A stretch of DNA of 64,000 nucleotides, taken from Spinacia oleracea (Eukaryota > Streptophyta > Magnoliopsida > Caryophyllales > Amaranthaceae). The stretch is taken from the NCBI RefSeq assembly GCF_020520425.1, contig NC_079487.1, forward strand, positions 125,944,385 to 126,008,384, given 5' to 3'. The position numbers and the translations under genes were made by a program. Position 1 is the first letter of the stretch; every line of letters starts with the position of its first letter. The notes beneath the pieces are model-generated. The model did no database searches. It had not been told where the DNA came from and was given only the letters and a program-made list of their open reading frames with translations. Positions 27,659 to 38,500 of this stretch are shown here, one piece after another.

Positions 27659-28600
27659 CCACCACATTTCCACATGTACAGGTGTTCACAAAGAGCAGGA
27701 AATCAACCCCAAGCAAGTAGGATAATATTGATTTGTACTTTTACAAAGAAAAGCATACCATAGTAATGGGGATGAATTAGACTGTCATTGAAAAATCAAC
27801 ATCACCTTGCCTTCAAGCAACTCACTCACAATGCCTGAAAATCAAACTACACACATAGGGCAGCAAGTTAAAATTAGGATAATCGGTAGAACATAAGAGA
27901 GAGGATGTTATTAAGAAATCCATTCCTAGGAAAGAAAAAAAATGAATAAAAGACCAACAAAATCAAAGGACCTTCGTCCAGAATCATAGTAACATACTAA
28001 CATTGTCCAATTCCCAAACTAGTGATACCACATACTGATAATGGTCAATCATTAAACAAAAGTGATAAGTTTTGGCCTAATTTCTAATTGTCTAGGGCTA
28101 ATCAACAAAAAGGGCTAATCAACAGAAGTTTTGATACAATTCTAGGGCTAATCAACAAAAAGGGGAAACGATCAAACTTCTAATTGTGTTTACGAATAAC
28201 CCCAAAATAAAATAAACAAATCAACTTCTTAACCCTTAATTCGAGCATAAAAAAGAGATTACTTTGCGATAATCAGAAATCTTTAAGGCATAAAATCGAG
28301 AGACGATAAGCGTATAAGTCGAATGAAATTACGTAAGACTGGACGTAGAACACTCAATTGCGAGATACGAATCAACAAATTACGCAAAAAAAACGTAAAT
28401 CAGCAAAAACTAAAAGGCGAAATTAAATTAGGCGAACAAATATCACATAAGTAGCATAAAGTTCTGCAGAATTGAAGAACTATAAACTTACAGATTTGAA
28501 TTTATTGATTTAATTAAAAAAAAGTATCGGAGTTGCTTAGGGTGTGAAAGCTGAGTGAGAAACTGAGAACTGTGAAAGTGTCGCAATTGGCGGGAATTCG
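27659..28600 (-). other. Possible minus-strand gene 5' region
   Basis: On the minus strand, 28567-28495 looks like a pyrimidine-rich leader exon ending AAATCT|GTAAGTTT, a good donor. A later segment 27836-27808 is preceded by TGATTTTCAG and followed by GTGATG, so it could be a 29-nt exon. Upstream of the leader, 28589-28597 reads ATTCCCGCC on the minus strand, an E2F-type site. I could not assemble a protein, so this may be a non-coding RNA gene or a gene whose exons I missed. Confidence 0.25.
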
Positions 28601-29090
28601 TGAAACAAGATGGCTCTGTAATTGGGCTGGACTTGCAAATTGCAATGTGTGGGAAACGGAAGAATTGAGACTTGTGACTGGCCCATCATCTAGTGACGGG
28701 CTGAAGGATGTCTCATTTGAGACTTGGGTTGGGTTGGGAACTTGGATGGCACTTATAAATCACCTTTCGTAGTGGGATTATTTTCGAATTACAGTGAAAT
28801 CTATAATATCCAATCTAAATTACGAGATATTTAAAGTTATTGTCAAAAAACTGAACCATTCAACTTGTATGAAGTACGAATACAAAAGAGAGTTGTTAAT
28901 AGACTCAAATTAGTTGGGTTGTTTTTTTGAAATGTCCTACAGTACTTATAAATTTACAACCAAGTTCATTTCTATTACGTAATACAGTCGGTTATTACTA
29001 GAAGTTACATACCACTTGATGAAAGGGTAATGTACCTTATAAATAAACATCAATATTGGTATATTTTAATCCTAAAATTATTTTTATAAA

Positions 29091-29659
29091 GGAAAATTTG
29101 TCATAAATGACCTTTTAAAACACAAAAATTGTGAGAAAGGACATTTTTAAAAAAAAGTTGTGAAACAAGGCCCAAATTGGATTTTTTGTTGTCAATCAGG
29201 ACTAAATGTGATTTTCCGGTAGTCAACCACTGCTTCTGGCATTGACTGGCGCGTGACAAGCACGTGGTTGACTTTTTTTAAAAACTTCCCTCCAAATTTA
29301 TCAATCCACAAACGCTTACATAAAATATTTTATTCATTTTATTCATCAAACCACAAATGCTTACATAAAGTTTTCAATAAACTAAAACAACTCCGCTTAC
29401 ATAAAGTTTTCAATAAACTAAAACATAAATTTGGAGGGAAGATTTTTTTTATAAAAAAAAAAAAAATCGTAAAATGTCCACCACGTGCTTGTCACGCGCC
29501 AGTCAACGCCGGAAAGCAGTGGTTGACTACCGGAAAATCACATTTGGTCCTGATTGACAACAAAAAAGACCAATTTGAGCCTTGTTTCACATCTTTTTAA
29601 AAAAAAAGTCCTTTCTCACAATTTTTGTGTTTTAAAAGGTCATTTCTGACAAATTTTCC
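29091..29659. mobile_element. MULE-type MITE with ~190-bp inverted repeats
   Basis: It begins GGAAAATTTGTCATAAATGA and ends TCATTTCTGACAAATTTTCC. The flanking 9-bp duplication TTTTATAAA is perfect (29082-29090, 29660-29668). The two arms stay similar inwards for most of their length (for example AGTCAACCACTGC against GCAGTGGTTGACT). The centre has a tandem duplication ACATAAAGTTTTCAATAAAC. The 115-codon frame inside is an arm artefact. Confidence 0.9.
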
Positions 29660-29668
29660 TTTTATAAA

Positions 29669-31064
29669 ATATCAACTGAGTACTTGACCATTGATAGACA
29701 AGGGTTTGTTGGCCTTAACTCAGTTGACCCAGCAATGAATTCATTACGGGTGCAATTAATTATGCCCATTGTTGCCCCTGATTATGAACTTATGAGTCCA
29801 TAATCATTGCAGATTTGCAGTGCGTGACCTACATGATATTTTTAATACAATTTGATTGTCATTCTTTAATGTAAATTAATTTTGGCAAACTTATAAATAC
29901 TTTGGAGCCTTGGAGGCAAAAGTTCAAGAATACATGTTGTAAGTTTATGGCATCACTAATTATTCTATTATTTTTATCATGGAAGGTTGGATTTTATTTA
30001 CCTGTTTTTCACTTATGCTTTTAAACTAAGCTAAATTAGTTTTGAACTTTTAATAGTTTATTTCGTTATTTTTTATAAAGGGGGTTTTATATAATGATGA
30101 AACAAACTATCAAAACTAATTTTTTCAGAAAAATTGGAAATAATGTGAACATGATGTGTCCTAAATGAGTCTTCTATGAGATCAATGGAAATCCAAATGT
30201 GTAGGACATTATGCTACAACTTTCTTTCTTCGTTTTCTTGAATATTTGTATATCTTGGGCCTCCTAGAAGAATCTATAGGTAAACTTTTAAATCCTCAAA
30301 GACTTCTTTTATTTTGCTAAAAGCAGATATGTTCTTACAATTTCTTCTAGTAAACTATCCTTTTAAGATGAGATAATGATTACTGCACGATTTTGGTTTA
30401 ATTAAAGAAAACCATTAAATTAAAATAACATAAACAGCTTTTCCTAGTTGATAAGCTTTAATTTTGTAAAGGTCAAATGTAAAAGATAAAGTGAATAGTA
30501 AATCTTTGTTAAAAAAGGAGTAATTTGTTACTCCGTATTTTGTACACAAAATAAGGCCTGGATTTTTTTAAAAACTTATAGAAATTTTGACTCTTTAAAT
30601 TTTCCCAATAAGGATCTTTGTATTCCCAATAGATGTAACTTTACTTTTGCTAATAATCATCTTGGTGAAAAGAAAAAACATACACCTTAAATAAGACGGA
30701 TACGTATGCAGATCAATAGATAAATTATAAAACGGAAATAAAATTATCATAAAATGATCAAAAGGCACCTTAAAATAAAATAAAATTCATTTTTTTCTTA
30801 TTTACGGGTGTTAAAATTCACTCCCCTTATAAATCACTCTATCAACATATGAATGTACTCTTTAACCATATTGCCCTTTTGATAATTAAATTTACTCCTC
30901 GAAGCTTTTGAAAATAAAAATAACAATTGTATGGCCATTGTAGCAGAAATTCTAACCCTCTTTATACTTCTTCGGCTTGGAGTAACTTTATCGTAGGTGT
31001 CTTCTTCCATCCTCCTTACAGTTCACACCTCCGGTCAATCCGCTATTATATTCAGATAGTAGTA
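29669..31064. other. Intergenic, no gene seen
   Basis: AT-rich, with no domain-bearing frame and no paired transposon ends recognised. Confidence 0.35.
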
Positions 31065-31300
31065 CTCCTCTGTCCCAATTTGTTTACCGTATGTTTTATT
31101 TTAATCAATTCTTAAAAAACTGCCTTTTTTTTTTTTATAGTAATAGATCATTATGTACCCCACTTACATAGTTACATATACTCATAAAAGTTTAAAAGAC
31201 TACTCCGTATTTTATTTCATTTTCTTGTAAAATTTTAGCCCAAACCTTAATAAAGCAAATTTGTCTATACTAGACAAACATTCAAATAAGGACGAGGGAG
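31065..31300. mobile_element. Stowaway-like MITE
   Basis: It starts CTCCTCTGTCCCAATTTGTT and ends with the inverse ...AATAAGGACGAGGGAG, with TA on both sides. Confidence 0.75.
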
Positions 31301-31302
31301 TA

Positions 31303-32456
31303 ATAAGCTAAGTAACTGCTTGAAATTAAAGTATTGTTCAATTTTGCAAACATTTGAGTCCTTACGGTTGTTGTCCTGCGTACATAAATTATTTATTTAA
31401 ATTTAGGTGAACCAGCCACAATATAATACAAAGTATAAATGGAGGAGGAGAATTTCTAACTCGTGATCGATGTAGTACTCAAACCCTTTTTATCAACCAC
31501 TAGGTCAATATTTCGACATGCTATATTTTCTGGCGTGCATAGAGCCACCGGATGCAAGACGATAGATAATGTATAAATTAAAAGATTTGATCACAGGTTT
31601 TGAGTATCACCCCCTCTAAACTCTACCAAGTAAACTAGTTGACATCCACACTTCCACGTACTACGAATTGCAGTTATAAATCTCCATTCCACAAAAATCC
31701 GTTCAATTTTTGCTCATTTGATCAAACTTTCAATTCTCACTTGAAATATTTAAAATATAAACCCAAAAAATACACTACATACATAGGTTTAGGTGTACCA
31801 ATAAACGAAATTTGTAGTAATCCAAAATTCAAAAGTAAGCACATGAAGTAAAAGATAATGAAATAGACATTTTGACCTTTTTCCATATTTGCTCACCAAT
31901 AAGGGCAATAACAAACTAACATTATATAGTAGTGATCTTCAAACGCACTATCAACAAAAAAGAGTCTCACTAGTCATTTCATTACCTTTTAATGGCTTAA
32001 ATTTTGACATCAAAAATAGTTCATTTTCTACAACAGTTTATAGTAATATTCTCATTTCTGATAATACAAAGAAACAAAACAAATTAGGAGCACGATTATA
32101 TAGTGATATAAAGATAAATTTTGTTTTGAAAATAATATAATTATTTATGTTAGTGGATCATCCTATTTATATTTGAACAAGAAATTTACAATTCAAAATG
32201 CTTCATTCGGTGGGAGTGGAAATTTGAACCCCTCCAAATGGTGTTGTGATTTTTATATTTTGCTATTTATATGAAGCACCAATAATTAAGGGAGTAAGTG
32301 AGATTGTTTTTCTCAAGGAGAGCTAGTCACACCGTAGACAGAATTTTATCTCGAGTTATAATTATCATTCTGTTACTTAAACCAACTAGACTAGATGATG
32401 AGTATCAAGTTTATGATTTTACTAAATAGAACAACCAAATAAATTTAGACAACAAA
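31303..32456. other. Intergenic, no gene seen
   Basis: AT-rich. Small frames at 31639 and 31889 have no recognisable domain or codon bias. Confidence 0.35.
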
Positions 32457-32726
32457 CACTACAAGGATTTGTATCTTTAACGACAACTTATTTACGACGG
32501 GTCAAAAATTCCGTCGTAAAAAGCTTTTACGACGGGGCTAACAACCAAACAAAGACGGGAACAACCGTCGCAAATGTCTTTTATTACGGGGTTAACGACG
32601 GTATTTTCCATTAACGACGGCCCCTTTTTATGACGGGTTCGTGACAGGAAATCCCGTCTTTAATCAACAATTATTGGCTTTTGGCGACGGGATTTCCCGT
32701 CGTTAATGGTACAATTTTTTGTAGTG
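32457..32726. mobile_element. CACTA-like MITE, copy 2
   Basis: Ends CACTACAAGGA and TTTTTTGTAGTG, 3-bp duplication AAA on both sides. The interior closely matches copy 1 at 2902 base for base over most of its length. Confidence 0.87.
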
Positions 32727-32929
32727 AAAAGTGACGTAAACACACTAGAAATTTTCCATAATTTTAATGTTACTTTCTTTAGCACACTATTTTATTTTCT
32801 CCCAAATAAATTTAACAATCATGCATGTGAAGTAATATTTTTATTAAGAAAATCGTATTTCACATGTAACAATCTAAGAGTCGTCCGGATCAATAACTAC
32901 TTGTCTAATTAATTTGTTGTATTACTTGT

Positions 32930-33348
32930 AATCCCATTTTTTGTACTAACGACGTAACTGCTTTGTCGTATGATCATGTCATATCGCCAGGTATACGTAC
33001 TATCGTGTCTGCAGGTCAAGACATGTCGTCTATAAAGGTCGTGACTTGAAACAAGCGACCGACGACAAGGAGTAAGCGACCAGGAACTAGGTTAAGGTTA
33101 TGGATCAAGATCCAAGGCTCAACGCCGCCAATAGAGTTGATCAGGTCAAGGAAGCATACAACGACTAATTAAGTTGTTATGGACGGGCGGAAGACGTGGA
33201 GGAGTTGGCCACCCAGGGATTCACCTAACTGATATATCTATTGCCCTACTACTATAAGGGGCAAAGCCAAACACAGCAAGACTGTGAAGTACTGACCCTA
33301 AAACATCACGTGCGAGAGTCCCAAATTCATAAAAGATAAGAGAGCTAA
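32930..33348. other. GC-richer segment, possible LTR remnant cut by a Helitron
   Basis: Base composition changes here, with many CGAC/GTCG motifs. A promoter-like CTACTATAAGGGGC at 33249-33262 is followed by CA-rich sequence, as in some gypsy LTRs. The Helitron starts at 33349, and the sequence resuming at 40612 (AATAAGG... CCAGGCCTGTATTTAACA) may be its continuation. No LTR ends or duplications could be found. Confidence 0.3.
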
Positions 33349-33539
33349 TCTATTACTATATACTAAAACAGACACCAGAAATGACACATGTCAATTCCTG
33401 GTGTAAAATTTTCCCGCCTAAAATATTTTCCAAAAATATATATCTTTTTGTTTTATTTTTATTCTCTACTTTTTTGTAAACTATCTTTGTATGGAAAAAA
33501 GGTTAATAAATTATGGAAATAATAGATATCACGTAATAA

Positions 33540-35531
33540 ATGGAGAGAGAGAGAGTGCCTAGAGAGAGAAATAGTAACCCCAATCAATGGACAGTAGTTA
33601 ACCGGAGAAAACCTAGAACCACCACCGCCGTTGCCCAAAAAACATGTTTCATCAATTTCCTACCTGTAAACACCTGCCGGCAAGACCTCCACTACCTATT
33701 CTGCCGATATGGAGAAATTGATTACATTCAATTACCGGCTATCTCCCGTCCTCACCGGCGGCACCGCTTCGCTTTCGTCAAGTTCAAAGCCAATCTAAGC
33801 GCCGCCAATGCAATTAGAGGAGTAGATGGAAGGATAATAGGCAATAATCGAGTCCGAATTCATCCTGCGAAGCGAGATAAGGTGTCCCCGGTTTTATCAC
33901 CCCCAATCACCAACCATCACCCACAACCAAAATCAGCCCAGAAAACACCTACCAACAAGAATGCCCAATTATCAACAAGAGACCACAGATCTTACAAGGA
34001 AGCATCACTCAACCAAATCAAAAACCAAACCCAACCCCCAGACAACACATCCTCTAAAACAAACCCAAAAACACACCAGAACCGAAAACCGGACCAAAAA
34101 TCACAGGAAATCCCCCCCAATGAATCATCACCCCAACCAGACTGTTACAAATTTGTCCCGTGTCTTGCGAGAAGAATGAGTTCCCGCATACTGGGGGAAC
34201 AAGTCGAAAAAACAAGAGATGAACTGGTAGTTAAGGAGATAAATGGTGAAGAATATATCACTATCAAAGGCTCAAAATCTACAGAAAATGCAGAACTGTT
34301 CAAAAGAAGTGTCATTGCAACGGCCAACTCTTCACTTTCATCGGACAATATACTCGAACATATACTCGCAGAGGGAGTATCCTGTCTAACAATCAAGCCA
34401 ATGGGGGGTATGCTACACCTACTCTCCTTTGAAACTAATGAAGACAAAAAAGCGATGATCGAAAGTGAATGGCTTAACAGGTGGTTCATGGACATCCGAA
34501 ATATCAATGAAGTAAGTGCATCAAAATGGAGAGAAGCAAAAGTCAAGATATACGGAGTGCCGTTGAGTGGCTGGAGTTATGACAATTTCTATAACATTGG
34601 TTGCATATTTGGCAGAATCATATCAGTTGAATACTCAAATTTTAACTGTGCACGAGTCACAATATTAACCGACTGCCTTTTCTCAATCAACTGCAAACTA
34701 GCAATTGAAATTGCAGAGCATAATCACATTGTCTGCGTCACGGAAGAATGCCAACACCCAGTGGTTGCAACGCAGCCATCACCTCCAACCACCATCTCCT
34801 CGGATGAAAATGACGACGCGTACAACCCACTACAGCCGAACCAAAGCCCACACAGTCCCCAAGAATCCCAAATCAAATCCTCTGAATCACCAGCCATAAT
34901 TGCTACCACTGTAAATGCTTTCCCTTCCCAAAACAGAAGTATTGGGAACCAATATACAGCCCACTTGGAACCCTCTACCAAGTTAGTCAAATCCTCCCCC
35001 CTTCAGCCAATCAAACACACAATAGACACACCTCAACCAACAACCCAACTCTCGCCAGCCCAATCAAAATTAGGGCCAACCAAACTCCCTCAACCGAATC
35101 AGTCCACCCAAAAAGACCTCACCCGAAAAGAAACAACCTCGCCCATTTCAATATCCAACAAGTTTGGACCTCTCAACAGGTCCAGTAGAACCACACAGTC
35201 ATCCTCCCTCTCATCTGGACCACTATTCCCCCCAGGATTCGAGGACAACATCCCTCACAATATCAAGAAATCCCACACAGCAAAAAGAGCCAAGAAAGCT
35301 CTCAAAAAAGCACATCGGCAACCAAAGACCTCTCATCCCAAACCTCCGCCATCAATAATAATACCCCTCCTAACCAGCCAAGCCAACCCCCACCCCACCA
35401 CAATATCTGCTGCTGATGTGCTTGCCCTTGCAAACCAATTGGGGCTCAGATATGATGGGTCAACAAGCAATCTGCAGGGCCGAATTGAGGCAATCTTAAA
35501 GCGCCAAGCTGAAGATTGGCACGCTGCATAA
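33540..35531 (+). CDS. LINE ORF1 protein with RRM
   Basis: 663 aa, start ATGGAGAGAGAG, stop TAA. An RNA-recognition motif spans about 34-111, with RNP2 CFINFLP (36-42) and RNP1 RHRFAFVKF (about 75-83). Residues 112-200 are Pro/Gln/Asn-rich and disordered-looking. Residues about 240-345 resemble the DUF4283-like domain of plant LINE ORF1 proteins (WREAKVKIYGVPLSGWS). A second low-complexity linker follows. The last 42 residues (622-663) have a SAP-like helix pattern (DVLALANQLGLRYDGSTSNL). No CCHC zinc knuckle is seen. The protein should bind the LINE RNA and chaperone retrotransposition. ORF2 begins 38 nt after its stop. Confidence 0.9.
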   Translation: MERERVPRERNSNPNQWTVVNRRKPRTTTAVAQKTCFINFLPVNTCRQDLHYLFCRYGEIDYIQLPAISRPHRRHRFAFVKFKANLSAANAIRGVDGRIIGNNRVRIHPAKRDKVSPVLSPPITNHHPQPKSAQKTPTNKNAQLSTRDHRSYKEASLNQIKNQTQPPDNTSSKTNPKTHQNRKPDQKSQEIPPNESSPQPDCYKFVPCLARRMSSRILGEQVEKTRDELVVKEINGEEYITIKGSKSTENAELFKRSVIATANSSLSSDNILEHILAEGVSCLTIKPMGGMLHLLSFETNEDKKAMIESEWLNRWFMDIRNINEVSASKWREAKVKIYGVPLSGWSYDNFYNIGCIFGRIISVEYSNFNCARVTILTDCLFSINCKLAIEIAEHNHIVCVTEECQHPVVATQPSPPTTISSDENDDAYNPLQPNQSPHSPQESQIKSSESPAIIATTVNAFPSQNRSIGNQYTAHLEPSTKLVKSSPLQPIKHTIDTPQPTTQLSPAQSKLGPTKLPQPNQSTQKDLTRKETTSPISISNKFGPLNRSSRTTQSSSLSSGPLFPPGFEDNIPHNIKKSHTAKRAKKALKKAHRQPKTSHPKPPPSIIIPLLTSQANPHPTTISAADVLALANQLGLRYDGSTSNLQGRIEAILKRQAEDWHAA

Positions 35532-35569
35532 TACGATCAATTACCCTCTCATTTCTTAATTGGATAATA

Positions 35570-38500
35570 ATGTTTGTTTTATCATGGAACATTCGTGGAC
35601 TAGGGGCAAAAGTCAAGAGAAGTTCAATCCGCAGAATAAACAAACACTCCCCTTTCTTTGTGTTTATTCAGGAGACAAAAATAGAGAACTTCAATGCCAG
35701 ATTGTTGAACTCAATTTGGAAAGAGGCAAAACTACAATGGGTCGCATCCCCATCTCATGGTAATTCTGGAGGTTTGCTGGCAATATGGGACACTAAATTC
35801 TTCTCTCTCAACCACTCATGTTGTGAGAAACACTGGATTGCACTATCCGGAGAAATCCAATCATTATCATTCAAATGTACTCTCATCAGTATCTATAACC
35901 CATGTACAACCATGGACAGAGCAGAAGTTTGGCGTGCCATAAAAGACTTCCAAAACTCCTCCAACCTGCCATGTTTCCTGATTGGAGATTTCAATGAAGT
36001 CCTTGACTGTGAGGATCGAGGCAGCCAACATATCTCCCCTAACGGTTCAAGTGACTTCAGGAACTTCCTGCAAGAGATGCAACTGCTAGAAATCCCTTCA
36101 GCAAATGGGAACTTTACATGGTTTAGAGGACAGTCAAAGAGCAAGCTTGATCGTCTGTTTGTGACGGCTCAATGGATTACAACCTTCCCTTCCCTGAAGG
36201 TCGTACTGCTTAGAAGAACAATATCAGATCATTGTCCACTCCTTGTCCACTCTCATAAAAAGAATTGGGGACCTAGACCCTTTCGTTTCCTCAACTGCTG
36301 GCTCTCCCACCCAGATTGTGCAAAAACCATTAAAGAGGCATGGGAAATATCTAGGAATTTGTCGATTGTGGATAAACTAAAAAATATTAAAACACAATTG
36401 AAGAGCTGGAATGCCTCTGAATTCGGCCAAATAGATGGAAAAATCAATGCCCTGGAAAACCGAATACATGAAATTGATCGAACTGCAGATGACAGACCTC
36501 TACAGGACACAGAAATACATGAACGGAAATCTGCTCAGTTGGAGTTATGGAGCTGGCTAAAAAGAAGGGAGTCCTACTGGGCCCAAAACTCTCGTGCAAA
36601 GTGGCTTAAGGAAGGGGATAAAAACACAAAATATTTCCATACAGTGGCAACACTGAGGAAGCGAAAAAATAGCATTGACAGAATTTCGTTTGGAAACAAT
36701 ACTATTGAAGATCCTATTGCCATCAAATCTGAAGCAGTAAATTTTTTTGAGAAGATATTTAAAGAAGAGCACCGTCAAAGGCCAGTCTTTCATGGGCTTA
36801 AATTTAATTCCCTGACCACCACACAAGCTGAACAATTGGTTGAGAAATTCTCGCTAGATGAAATTGATGATGCGGTGGCTTCATGTGATGGATCAAAATC
36901 CCCTGGACCCGACGGGTTTAACTTTAGATTCATCAAAAGCTCATGGGAGGTGATAAAAGCTGATGTGTACGAGCTAGTTCGAGAATTCTGGGAATCCTCA
37001 CGTCTACCACGCGGCTGCAATACAGCGTTTATAGCCCTTATTCCAAAAAAAGCAAATGCGACTGACTTCAAAGATTACCGCCCTATTAGCATGGTAGGAT
37101 GCGTGTACAAAATAATCTCTAAGATCCTTGCTCGCCGACTTCAAAGAGTCATGGATTCCCTTATAGGGACACAACAATCCTCATTCATTAAAGGAAGGCA
37201 AATCCTCGACGGAGCCCTAATAGCCAGTGAAATAATAGACTCATGCAAAAGGAATAAAACAAAAGCAACCATCTTAAAGCTCGATTTCCACAAGGCTTTC
37301 GATAGTATTTCATGGGGATACCTAGATTGGGTGCTTGAGCAAATGAACTTTCCCTCCCAGTGGAGACAATGGATCCGTTCTTGCATAATGACAGCCTCGG
37401 CATCAATTCTTATCAATGGTTCTCCGACACACGTATTCAAACTTCAAAGAGGGCTTCGCCAAGGCGACCCACTCTCCCCGTTTCTCTTCACTCTTGCGGT
37501 TGAACCATTGAATTTGCTGTTCCATAAAGCTATCTCACTTGATTTATGGCAGGGTATCGAAATTTGCAGGAACGGGCCGAAAGTATCACACTTACAATAT
37601 GCAGATGATACTATAATGTTTCTCCCACCAGACTTGCACTCTCTGCTAAATGTCAAGAAGGCTCTCATATTATTCCAACTCTCCTCAGGGTTGCAAATAA
37701 ACTTCCATAAGAGCTCAATCTATGGAATCAATGTAGACCCATCTTGGCTACAGGGTGCTGCCAACGCACTACTCTGTAAAATCGGGACCCTCCCGTTCAT
37801 CTACTTAGGCCTCCCAATTGGTGGCAACCCTTCGAGGATTAAAACGTGGGATCCTATTATAGACCGAATGAACAAGAAACTGGCGACATGGAAAGGAAGC
37901 CTTCTCTCCCTTGGAGGTCGGGCAACTCTCATCAAAGCCTCACTCTCAAGTCTCCCTTTGTACTACATGTCTATCTTCTTGACTCCAAAGGGGGTTATTG
38001 ATAAGCTACAAAGACTACAAAGGCGGTTTTTCTGGTCCGGGAATGTGGATAAAAACCGTCTTCCCCCGGCTGCGTGGCACCTAATTGAACTCCCCAAGAA
38101 CCTAGGGGGTTTAAGTGTAGGAAATTTACAGCACAAAAACCTTGCTCTACTTGCAAAATGGATATGGAGATTCTTGACAGACAATCAACCCCTATGGCGG
38201 AAATTAGTCCAAGAGAAATACAAATATGGGCCACTCTTCTCCACCCTTGACCTTCGAATTCCCCCTCATGGTGGCCCATGGAAGAACATATGTGCAGCTT
38301 TACTTTCCAATCCACAAACAAAAGCACTTCTCATCTCCAGGATAAGAAAGAGAATTGGAAATGGGATGAACTCTCTCTTTTGGCACGACATTTGGCTAGG
38401 TGACGTACCCCTCAAGACAATCTGCCCCCGCCTGTTTCGATTAAGTAGTGCAAAAAATTCCATGGTAGCCTCCTTATGTTTCTGGGATGGGTTGAAATGG

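Noticed and set aside
29253..29600. 115-codon open frame
   Set aside because: Spans the arms and centre of a MULE-type MITE.
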